This document shows, in pieces, positions 47,266 to 57,612 of a stretch of 64,000 nucleotides of DNA; within the stretch, counting starts at the first letter, position 1; every line of letters starts with the position of its first letter. Under the pieces are notes generated by a model. It was not told the DNA's origin and did not search any database. It worked only from the letters and a program-made list of their open reading frames with translations. Source of the stretch: Paraphysomonas bandaiensis (taxonomy: Eukaryota; Chrysophyceae); contig CBFFRP010000254.1 in assembly GCA_965644295.1 (NCBI GenBank), positions 40,000 through 103,999 of the forward strand, in the 5' to 3' direction. The translations under genes and the position numbers were made by a program.

Positions 47266-48490
47266 TTACCAATCTTTCAAAACTACAGACGCCTCATCAG
47301 GCTCCTCAATGTACTCTGAATTTTCGATCTTTTTCTTCTCTTTCTTCAGTAGTCTCCACGTACTGAAATATCTTGTTCTCTGGGAGTGGAAATAGAGAAA
47401 TGCGCCTTCTTTTTCTAAGAAAGCGCGTCGTGATATTTTAATCGCATCAACTCTTGATTTGGCTCTCGATGCCAGATAAGCAGTCCAGGCATCACTACTG
47501 GTAGGGGGAGATTCGGACGCCTGCTGTAGTCGATCGTACAGCATCTCCTGAGCTGTCGACTCTATCATGGCGCTAGTTTCGTTAACAAACGTCATGGGAT
47601 CACTGCTATCATTATGACTATAAGCTCCAATTAAAACACAGACGGCTTCGACAGCAGTCTGCATGAAGGAATCTTCACTGTTCCATTGATGTTCTCGAGG
47701 GCAGTTACCTAGTCAAACAATGAGTTTATAGAAAACAAATATTTGACTTACCATCTTTCAAGGAATTTCTTAATTCCTCCTCGAATGCACTATCCAACCA
47801 GGGGGTCTGGTCGGTATAAAGAGCATGATAGCATAATCTAATCTTCGTTTTTATATTATCAGCCACCTTTCGCACATATTTCATTACGTCTCTGTAAACT
47901 ATGTGAGACATGTAATAATAACAGACTCAATCAAATACCTCGATGACGAAATCGCAGCTATGACACCGCTCTGAAGCATTGTTTCATTCGGCACAAATGC
48001 TCCTTCTTTACAAGCTAGTTAAAATGCCTGTTATAATTAAGTCACATACTTATAAATATATTAAATTCACCTTATTATGGGGAGCTTGCATATCAATTCC
48101 GTTTTTTGATATTAATGCAAGTATCAGCCGCATGAGGAGTTCGAAGTGTTCCTCAATGGGAGATATTTCCCCAGTGTCCAGTTTACAATGTAACCGAGCA
48201 TACATCATCTCCTGATGATACGGGAGAAAGCTTGGGGATGAGGCAACCACGGCGGCACTCTGCTGCCCCACGACAAGATCTTCCCGGTACAAAACTGTCG
48301 ACAATAACTTCGTCCTTACGTTCTTCGTCCGAAGACTGACTTAAGGTTGCAAGGTTTCAATTTCTGACGATGAGTGACATTGCTCAGGTATAGTTATATT
48401 GGGCCTGCTGCACAGAGGCTTCTTCCTGGGAGGTGACTGTGCAGTACAAAATGTGCGATCCATTTTACGGTTTCCACTGCGCTGCGCCAT
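47266..48490 (-). pseudogene. second ORF of the palindrome-ended transposon, degenerate
   Basis: Minus-strand exon-like pieces: 48490-about 48345 (starts MAQRSGNRKMDR), about 48304-48070, 47911-about 47755 and about 47700-47266. The last two join cleanly (donor GTAAGT, closing in frame as KDGNCPREHQW). Upstream joins fail: frames do not match across the 48.34-kb and 47.93-48.06-kb gaps. The protein is helical and charged (DVMKYVRKVADNIKTKIR, LLKKEKKKIENSEYIEE). No known domain. By position it could be the DNA-binding accessory protein (TNPA analogue); it looks inactivated, or has introns I mis-called. Confidence 0.45.
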
Positions 48491-48560
48491 CTGATAACGA
48501 TAATGATGATAATGAATACGATAAATAAGATGAAATAATGATGATTGCATATATATATAT

Positions 48561-50997
48561 ATGACTGTTTATGGAATTCATCTTTCGGAAAGTGAAGAGA
48601 CATTCACATACTCTCACTTCGACTTCGAAGTTCTCACACTTCGACTTCAGAATCATTCTTCAGTTTGTTTTTTATGGGACTGCTGTATACATGGTATACA
48701 TATACACATAGCAGAGCACATACGTATGTACATATACAAAACTGTGCAGAGGGATACACAAAGGTGTACACATGTACACATGTACACTGTTGGATGCAAT
48801 GTGTGTAAACAAGTTTTTGATTCAGGTCAGAGTTTGTCACGTCATGAAGATATTGCTTGCTATCGGAGAACTTTTTACCGAATAGAAAGCGAAAGACTTC
48901 AGCAGATAGTGGTCCTCAAAGCTACATCATTCGTGATGACGACAGTAGTGATGATGAGTACGAAGGAAATTCCCGCTTTGCATGTGTTAATTGTGAGTAT
49001 CCGCTGAGGGGTGGTGTTTTTTATAACCCACAGATTCATCTCAAGAGAGATGGACATACAATTGCTGAACGCTGTCGAAGTCTAAATAGTGGTCGGCTAT
49101 CAGACAAGGAAGAGAAGGCTACTCGAAAGTCACTCGATGATAAATGCATCATGCCCTTCGTGAACGCCTTTCATCATTCGTTTATGGGCTGCAACAACCA
49201 TTGTTTTAATAATCCTCAGGACTTGTTTCACCTATTTTGTGCTGGCATTGCAAAAAGTCTTGGTCTTTGGATTCTTACCATTGTTGATAGCACAAGCAAA
49301 ACTATGGACCCGACTTTCCACAACAGTAAGGGTGTGCTGGATGGTAGACTGATAATGATACCTCAAGTTCCGAATATGCCACATGTAAATTGGACAGTCT
49401 TCAAGAAAGGGCTAATGCACATTATCTCTACTAAAAGCAAGAAAGATAAAGGCCATTCCACTGGTTCTGGAGGATATCGATCAAGCGAATTCATTACGGC
49501 ACTTATACAGCTTTTATTTGCGGTAGGTTTTTAAAAATTCCACGGTTCGTATCACTTTCCATGAGTTAGATAGGCACAGATGGCCAAGTTTTACCAACAG
49601 CTACGAACTACGTATTTTGTTGCAAGAATACACGGCCCCGACGCGTTGGTAATTTGACAATGAAAGTTCTACAAGCAATTAAGGCGGTATTGAACGTCTA
49701 TTTTGAGTGTAAAAGATGCTGTTTCACGAACCCTGATATTCTACATGTGGAGCTTACATGCAATGATATGGTTGCAAAGGTTTTGCTAGTGTGGGACTTG
49801 AAGCAAACACTTCTTAACAACCAGCCATCATTTCCATTGATGCGAAAGCTTCATTCTGTTATGCATCTTTCATTTAACATTGCCATGTTTGGAGCCTTAT
49901 CAAAGGCAGATGCTGGCTCTTGGGAATCGAGCAATCGCTATTTTACAACCGATAACTGGCGACGCACAAGTAGGAGATATGCTTCCTCAAATGAGGAGAT
50001 GCTAAAATTATCTATCTGTCAAGATCATTCTCGAGTACTGGAGTTTATTGCTGCATGCCACACTCATGACAATGCGTATATAAATTCACTAAAGCCAGAA
50101 GTTCCACCTGAAGTTGTTTTAGTATATCCAATGTGTAATGTAAAGCATGCAACTCTATGCGTTGGTGCAAATGGCTACTTATTCGCATGTGAAGAAGAGA
50201 TAGAGTTGAATGATTTCATCGGGCACAAGGAATTAACAGTTTTTTCTCTAACAGATTTCTGTAGACGAGCTCTGGGTGAACAGAACTGGAACAGCCTATG
50301 TCGTGGTGATATATCTCTTAAGCTTATACAAGCTCTCACATACCACGCAAACGAAGAGAGTGGTATCGGCAAAGGAAGTCATCATGCAATGAAGAAGACG
50401 AGGCGGCGAAAACAACGATTTGATTTTATATTCATTCAACTGGAAAATGGAGACAATCAACTGGCCCAAATAGTATCAATGTTACAACTGACATTTGAAA
50501 ACGACATCAAGTATTTCTATATTGTTCAGTATATGGAACCGTGTGAAGTGAGTAGCCTTGCTTTTTTCCCCAAATACAGATGGGAAGTGCGTTACAATCG
50601 CCGACGCCAGCAGATATTTTGCCACGATATTATTGATTTTGAAAATATTCTTGACACAGCATTTATTATTCCAGATTTTGCTCATGATGTAATTGCTGGA
50701 GAGCCGAATACAATAGATAGATTCTGGTATATTCCGAGGAAATTCTTTGACCGTTGTGGGTGGAATGATTTGGAAAATGCTGACTATAATCAGACCGAAG
50801 ATATGGAGGTATATATGAACAGGAATGGCTCTGGTGCAATAGAAATGCAGCGCAATATTATCCAAGAAAATAACCATGCTGCAAATAACATGATCGATTC
50901 TGACACTGATGACTCCTTACTTTCAGAAAACGAAAGTACAAGGAGTAGTAGTATATCTAGTGCCAGTGGCTCTGATAGTGAAGGTGACGGTATGTAA
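48561..50997 (+). CDS. transposase-like protein with Cys/His finger, frameshifted
   Basis: An N-terminal Cys/His finger (CNVCKQVFDSGQSLSRHEDIAC) is followed within 20 codons by a needed one-base frame change around the T-run at 48872-48877. The second frame runs KRKTSADSGPQS through an acidic stretch (DDDSSDDEYEG) to about 49525. An intron (about 49525-49575, acceptor ...ATAG) leads to GTDGQVLPTATNYVFCCK and the final ~450 codons. That last part contains LHSVMHLSFNIAMFG and ADAGSWESSNRYFTTDNW, similar in style to the C-terminal blocks of CACTA/Plavaka transposases. It ends in an acidic Ser-rich tail. Family assignment is by pattern only; catalytic residues are not identified. Confidence 0.6.
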
Positions 50998-51144
50998 TTC
51001 TATAATTTATATTCCCCTGCTTATTTAAGTGACGTGAATAGTCATTATTCACAACTATAGTACAACTTACTGGTAATGGAATTGATTGCTAGCCATATAG
51101 GCACAATGCTTTATCCGTCCTAGGTAGATAGGCTATACTTCTTA

Positions 51145-51835
51145 TAGGTAATGTGGGCTAGCACCTATAGGTAGATGACAACTAAGCTATAGGTATTACC
51201 TACGGCTGAGGTACCTATACGTATGATGTTATGGTTCCTATAGGGAATGTGGGCTAGCACCTATAGGTAGATGACAATTAACCTATAGGTAATGCCTGCG
51301 ACAGAGGTACCTATAGGTATGATGTTATGGTACCTATAGGTAATACCTACGGCTGAGGTACCTATACGTATGATGTTATGGTTCCTATAGGGAATGTGCG
51401 CTAGCACCTATAGGGAGATGACAATTAACCTATAGGTAATGCCTAGGGCCGAGATACCTATAGGTAGATGACAACTAACCTATAGGTAATACCTAGGGCT
51501 GAGACACCTATAGGTAATGTGGGCTAGCACCTATAGGTAGATGACAATTAACCTATAGGTATTACCTACGTCTGAGGTACCTATAGGTATGGTGTTATGG
51601 TCCCTATAGGGAATGTGGGCTAGCACCTATAGGTAGATGACAATTAACCTATAGGTATTACCTACGGTCGAGGTACCTATAGGTATGATTTTATGGTACC
51701 TATAGGTGGTGAGACATAGGCACCTACCTATAGGTAGGGTCGCTAGGAATACCTACAGGTAGGTACCTAATAGGTATGTACCTAATAGGTATGCATGAAC
51801 TACCTATAGGAAGTTCGAAGTACCTATAGGTACCT
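51145..51835. repeat. right subterminal array of ACCTATAGGT palindromes
   Basis: By hand count 18 exact copies of ACCTATAGGT, many in a ~105-bp higher-order unit (GTGGGCTAGC, palindrome, AGATGACAATTA, palindrome, GAGGTACCTA). The unit structure differs from the left array, so the two ends share only the core. Confidence 0.93.
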
Positions 51836-52031
51836 AATATAGCCCACCGATGACTTTTCCTGAATTCATGTAACGCTAATGCCTTTCGGTCCAACAAATC
51901 ACATGGTGTACTCTATATTCAATAGATTCTGAATAGAGATATTGAAAGACAGGTCAGCTTCTGGAACATTGTGTCGAGGAGTTAGAGTGCACCTGCAAGC
52001 AACATAACAAACTGTAAATAAATATGATTGC

Positions 52032-52753
52032 GGTTGTACTTCGAATGCAGTGGTACCCTAACCAAAATGTACTACTTCGACTGTGTTTACTGTCTACGCA
52101 CACTTTCTTCATTATAGGGAAAAAATCGCAACAAAAAAGTTACTGTTCTTCTGTGCGGGTGAATCATCTGCTTCGTAAAGAAATATTTACATCCATCCAC
52201 AATTAAAGTTGAGATGAAATCCCATTGAAATTAAAAGCCCTACTGCTAGCCATACTAAGAAGAGCACCCTCTCATAGACGAAGACATTGTCCTTCCCGCT
52301 AACCTGTAATTACTATGACAGTGTACGCATAAGGTGGATGAAGTAGTTGTTAGTTTCCAAATATGGTGCCGCTGAAAAGCAGCTAAGAGTAATCCCCGTT
52401 GAGTTCACGCATATGCGTGGGAGGTATAACTTTGTTTTGATAAATAGGCCCAATTCACCAGTAAGCTCCAGAGTACTACTCCTTCTTCGCATCCAGCATC
52501 ATCGGGGTGCATTCCATTTCTGGATGGCACTTTCTGCCTGAATATCCGGGGAATTTCCCCAAGCCGTCAGTAACTATATCGAATGTGCATTTTTATGCAG
52601 TCATTCCGTTTGGCTCGAAACCTCCCTTCAGCTTACTCTTCCTGTACTGCAAAACAGCACAGTTGCGACACTGATCAACCTCCAATTCCAAATCACAATC
52701 AAGCGATTATTCTGCGCCATTTATATACAGAGATGGTATCTTCAATGGACACA
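52032..52753 (+). repeat. left arm of a 0.7-kb inverted repeat flanking the VWA gene
   Basis: Inverted copy of 55767-56509. Both arms read GGTTGTACTTCGAA at the outer end and ATGGACACA at the inner end. High identity, with an internal ~195-bp block whose translation is unchanged, so recent duplication or gene conversion. Not coding in my view. The TG...CA arrangement would suit an LTR, but no flanking duplication is seen. Confidence 0.9.
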
Positions 52754-53723
52754 TCAGCCGTTTAGGACAGCACCTCAGAAAAGGAGTTTTCTATTGATAT
52801 TACACAAAAAGTCTATTTTTTAGTAAGATTTTCATAATTTCCACATCGCAGGTGCTTGTGTACAGTATGATTTGTTCTTGCTTCGTATTGCTACCACGAA
52901 CTAGCTATTCTTGCAGAGCGTAAGATCTAGCTAGAGATTCTATATCTTCGGAGGCAGATCGAATGGGTACTACAATATATACTGTAGGAGTGGCTTCTAA
53001 AAGAATTGCAGAAATCAAACAACCACCCGAGGGCATGATCCTGCGATGACACCCCAGTGTGTGCAGGGATGGTGAAGTTAGAATTTGGGGTTGTAGCGGA
53101 GGAGTCTGATCCCGGGTGTGACGAACTAGGTGCAGTCCTTCTCGTCACGTCTAGTAGGTAGAGGACCCGCGATTTCGTAATGGTGCCTGTCTAGAATCTT
53201 TCGACCTGCGGCAGGGGTGTTGTATATTTACTTTGTACGTAATATGTAGTATACAATATATTGTTCCCTATCCCCGGTATAATATATATTGTTCTCTAGC
53301 CGTGAGGTACATGGCATGTGTGTATAATGCAGGCTTGCATAACAATTATTTTGGTTTTAAAAGTGATGATTAGAATTATTATTGGTAAATGATGTGTTTA
53401 GAAACTCTAACCTACATACGAACAGTGAACACTATATACTGAAATCAGAAATGAACTATACTTGCAAAGGATATGCTAGTTAGTAGTACTAAAAACCTTC
53501 GACGGGTCGATGATTTCTGTAAAAATCAAGGCATAAATCTAAGTATGTAAACTTTCATTGAGACCATATTACACTGATATTGGCAGTATAAGAAAGAAAT
53601 ACCACCATCTCCATAACATTACACGTAATCAGCAAACTACACGTAAGAAGTATGTATGTTAAAACAGACACCTCAAGTGCGATGACGTAGTCACAAATAT
53701 ATCAAGTCAAAACGACAAGCAAA
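52754..53723. other. spacer downstream of the VWA gene
   Basis: About 970 bp. The 52927-53148 minus frame is Ser/Thr-rich with no support. The DNA may be remnant of the flanking element; nothing else supported. Confidence 0.4.
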
Positions 53724-55494
53724 CTACATGATAGAACATGAACTCCCTGAATATCTATTCCTAAGCTTCGTGAGTCGAATCCATCGCTGCATTCGTCGAG
53801 TCATCGGACACCAAACAAGAGGAGCAGATGCAGTTGCATTTGACACCATATGATAAAATGAGCTCCAGTTGCTGACAGGATGTGGCAATTCAGACCTCTC
53901 CAAATCAATAGACAGGCTACATAAACATATATTAATGACATTCAACTGTGGTACTCCATGAAAATATCCTACACATCAACCACAATAATAATCGCATGCG
54001 TAGTCACAGTAATATGGGAGCAGTGATATCAAATGGCAATTTTACAACTATTGTATACTTACACCATGGCACACACAACTCTCATCTGATCAGGAGTGAG
54101 CTTAGCTTCGTCAATGAGATCCATCTCCCGAATATGTACTCCCCATTCACGCAGGCGGTGAAGTGGCTCACCATACGTTAGCCAGTTGTTCTGTACATCA
54201 CATAAGTATATAAACACGCCACAAGCGTATACAATAAGACAATCGCTACATACCTCTTGCGTAACTTCTGCAGCCTCACCAAACAAATCGTCAAGAACGT
54301 CCATATCGAGTTCTAATTGACCATCGATGTTATTCCAGTATTCCACAACTTTATCATCGTCCGTGCAGAGACGTACAACTACCCAAACAGGGAGATCCTA
54401 ACAGGCAAAAACATTCATAAGTAATATACAAATACACTCGATACAATAACTTCTTTGCGTAGAATATTTTCAGCTATCCCATGTACTATATGCTCACAGA
54501 GTAGTTTTTATGCCATACTTATACATCATAATACCTGAAGGGGACGCATGGCAGCGGCAATATCTCCGTCACTTGACTCTCCATCTGTGGCAACAACTAC
54601 AACAGCCTTCTGAGCATTTGCCCGGAGTTGTTGAGCCATTGGAGTAATCTGTGCTACTACCTCGCGGATGTGGCGGCATAACGGAGTCCCGCCTCCAGGT
54701 GGCTGACACAAGAACATGTTATTACAACATATGTAACGCAAGGCTGCTTACACCAAATTCTCACATTACATTCATTTTGTACCCACACATCAACAAAGTA
54801 CTATATTGTACACATAATTTATAATATCCTACCTGGTCGAATATCGTGTTCAACAACTGAAGACTCTCACCACCGTCATTACCACGACCGACAACTATTG
54901 GAGGTGCACCATTGAGTAGCCTGAACTCTGTTGGAGCCTGAGCAATATCCGCAAGCTGGGCATGGAACTTTAGTGCATCTGTTAACTCCTTCCACCTCGA
55001 GCACTCTACAGCACTGTAATAATAAACATCAAACACGATAAGAAAAACATAGCACAACCACTCACACATAACTCCCTTTGCTCTGAACTAAACGATGGCC
55101 ATCACCTTGAATCATTGACCCTAAACAGCGACTTGTTAGTAGACCAACCCTTCAAACTGATCAGGACATGCACATTACCTGAATCATCAACGATAAAATA
55201 TCGGATGGGAAACTTGCTGCAGCTGTTTATGAGTGAGTTCTGCAGACCAGCCGGCCACCCATGCTGAGATAAGTACTGCCTTGTCGCCGTGTAATCATGC
55301 TGCGGAACCTCTTGTCGAAATGAATTCTGACTGCCGAATGAACTCTGTTGATTGAATGAGTGCTGCTCATGAAATGTCTGTTGAGGTCCCTGATGATAGT
55401 CTCCTGGGCCTGGTGCATTTGGGGGAGGAGGGGGCGCGGTGGACTCCCATTCCACTCCTACTACTTGCGCAACTGGTACATTATCATTATACAT
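53724..55494 (-). CDS. VWA-domain protein with C-terminal CaaX box
   Basis: Seven exons: 55494-55179, 55120-55066, 55013-54833, 54702-54535, 54397-54254, 54190-54063, 53916-53724. All junctions are GT-AG, closing in frame at 394 aa. The N-terminus is Pro-, Gln-, Asn- and Ser-rich. A von Willebrand A domain follows: the metal-ion site VDDSGSM is split across exons 1 and 2, with the fold continuing through [14 protein letters not shown] and [15 protein letters not shown]. Later parts are acidic and helical ([20 protein letters not shown]). The C-terminus CSIM is a CaaX box, predicted farnesylated, so the protein is probably attached to a membrane. Similar VWA proteins occur in stramenopiles and other protists; function unknown. 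It sits between inverted repeats. Confidence 0.85.
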
Positions 55495-55766
55495 GATCGT
55501 CTCTTTACTCTGTAGAATGAAGTTCACGTCAATATATGATATTTATGGGTCACTTGATAAATCGCTCGGAAACACATATACAGGATGTAGATATACTGTA
55601 CATATACTATACCAGGTACAGAGTACAATACCCGTGTGTTCTGTTTGCTCCACAAACCTTTCTGCGAAAAAACAATACCCATATCTAGATATCCCGAAAC
55701 TTGATATTATCATTCTTCAAATATAGAAAAATATGGTTTTTATAAAAAACGAAAATATGTTCTTAC

Positions 55767-56509
55767 TGTGTCCATTGAAGATACCATCTCTGTTTATAAA
55801 TGGCGCAGAACAATGCACCTCATTTCGCTTGCTTGTGATTTGGAATTGGAGGTTGATCAGTGCCGCAACTGTGCTGTTTTGCAGTACAGGAAGAGTAAGC
55901 TGAAGGGAGGTTTCGAGCCAAACGGAATGACTGCATAAAAATGCACATTCGATATAGTTACTGACGGCTTGGGGAAATTCCCCGGATATTCAGGCAGAAA
56001 GTGCCATCCAGAAATGGAATGCACCCCGATGATGCTGGATGCGAAGAAGGAGTAGTACTCTGGAGCTTACTGGTGAATTGGGCCTATTTATCAAAACAAA
56101 GTTATACCTCCCACGCATATGCGTGAACTCAACGGGGATTACTCTTAGCTGCTTTTCAGCGGCACCATATTTGGAAACTAACAACTACTTCATCCACCTT
56201 ATGCGTACACTGTCATAGTGATTACAGGTTAGCGGGAAGGACAATGTTTTAGTCTATGAGAGGGTGCTCTTCTTAGTATAGCTAGCAGTAGCGTTTTTAA
56301 TTTCAATTGTGGATGGATTTAAATAGTTCTTTACGAAGCAGATGATTCACCCGCACAGAAGAACAATAACTTTATCGTTCATTCAGGTAGTAGTTGCGAT
56401 GTTTGCCCTATCATGAAGAACATATAATGGAAAGTGTGCGTAGACAGTAAACCCAGTCGAAGTAGTACATTTAAGATATTCATGGCTACACTGCTTTCGA
56501 AGTACAACC
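55767..56509 (-). repeat. right arm of the 0.7-kb inverted repeat
   Basis: Inverted partner of 52032-52753 (see that entry). The right arm carries small extra insertions near its outer end. The ~270 bp between it and the VWA start is AT-rich with no other gene. Confidence 0.9.
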
Positions 56510-57612
56510 CCGCCCCATATTGACAGCGTAACTAATCACTGCGTGCGGCCCCCCCAGTGGGTGCTGCTGAGTGTTGCGACCGCGCACTTCTATCTATGTA
56601 CACATTGCTCAGTTCAGCACTACCCCACCCGGGGTCTCACTGCATATTCAGCGCTGAATACCGTGTCATAATGATGTAGCTAGTTGGGTTCAGTAGGTAG
56701 CTAGCAAGTAACGTATGGGACTTAAATCAAGTATTAGTTAGGTACCCACCCGGCCCCCACCCGGCTCTACCTAAGTACGCGCTCAGAATGGGGCACCCCC
56801 CACCCGTATTCCTAAATACAACTGTAGTACAGTATTCCCATGTGTGATCAACTCGGTCACGGTGGCAAAGGAGAGTGTTCCACATAACTCACTTGACCTT
56901 AACTTTTTTTTCTGACCCGAAGTCACCGTGGTCCAGGTCGTGCATACATCATCATTGTTGACTAGTGTAGCAATCTTGGGTGTAGTGGAGATGGTGGAAT
57001 ATAAGGTTGTTGTGATATGAGGGCCAAGATGAAGTAGTATAGGTAGCAACATGAGATAATTAAGACAAGAGGTAGAAGATGATTAAGACAAGGTCAGGAG
57101 ATACGAGTATTAAGGCCAGATACAGGGTTGGAGTGTACCGGGACTATCCGTACATACGGACGTAACGGACGTTTATGGTAGCTCGTACAGTATTATGGTA
57201 GTATAAGTACTATGTAGACGTTGTATGAGGCAATATGGAGTAGATAGTAGGACAACAAGAGGTTGCTGCAGGGATATTTCTGGAACGTATTGGCATCCTT
57301 TGTATATTTTTGTTCAAGGATGCCTCTAATATTGAGACTACAATTATGTGTATTCCAGCCGTAGTAGTATCGCAGTAATATAGAAGATTTCTGCCTCGAT
57401 TTATTTCCGAAAAATAAGATGCTGACTGCCTATACGAAGTAGAAACTAGCTATTTATGGCTAAAAACCCATCTCTAGAACAGCTATGGAAAAATAGGCTA
57501 AGTTATACGAGTTTTTAGATAGGACAGAATTATAAGGTAAAAGGATATAATAAGCACAGTTAAGTGTTAGTGAAATTAAGCGCTATCTATCTGCCTACTG
57601 TCCATTGCGCGC
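56510..57612. other. non-coding, C-run-rich spacer upstream of the gag-like region
   Basis: Contains GC-rich poly-C stretches (CCCACCCGGCCCCCACCCGG at 56745) in AT-rich DNA, then dispersed repeat copy B (57299-57415). The latter part may be a 5' LTR of the downstream retroelement, but I cannot define its ends. Confidence 0.4.
57299..57415. repeat. dispersed repeat, copy B
   Basis: Diverged copy of 44027-44140, located ~200 bp before the gag-like ORF; probably part of a 5' LTR. Confidence 0.6.

Larger units (their letters stand above)
46311..51852. mobile_element. 5.5-kb DNA transposon with palindrome-packed ends (CACTA/Plavaka-like)
   Basis: Short terminal inverted repeats CATCGGTGG / CCACCGATG lie at 46311-46319 and 51844-51852, with AC on both outer flanks (possible 2-bp target duplication). 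Each end is a long array of ACCTATAGGT palindromes. Inside are a zinc-finger transposase-like gene (+) and a second, degenerate ORF (-). Subterminal arrays of a short motif around two genes are the plan of En/Spm (CACTA) elements, where the second protein binds the motif. Ends are defined by hand. Confidence 0.7.

Noticed and set aside
46332-51835. CRISPR array or iteron origin as explanation of the palindrome arrays
   Set aside because: Eukaryotic DNA, no regular spacers, no cas genes; arrays sit at the two ends of a transposon.
52347-52541. 64-codon ORF identical to one at 55990-56184
   Set aside because: Both lie inside the inverted-repeat arms and begin with a non-ATG codon; identity reflects duplicated DNA, not a protein family.
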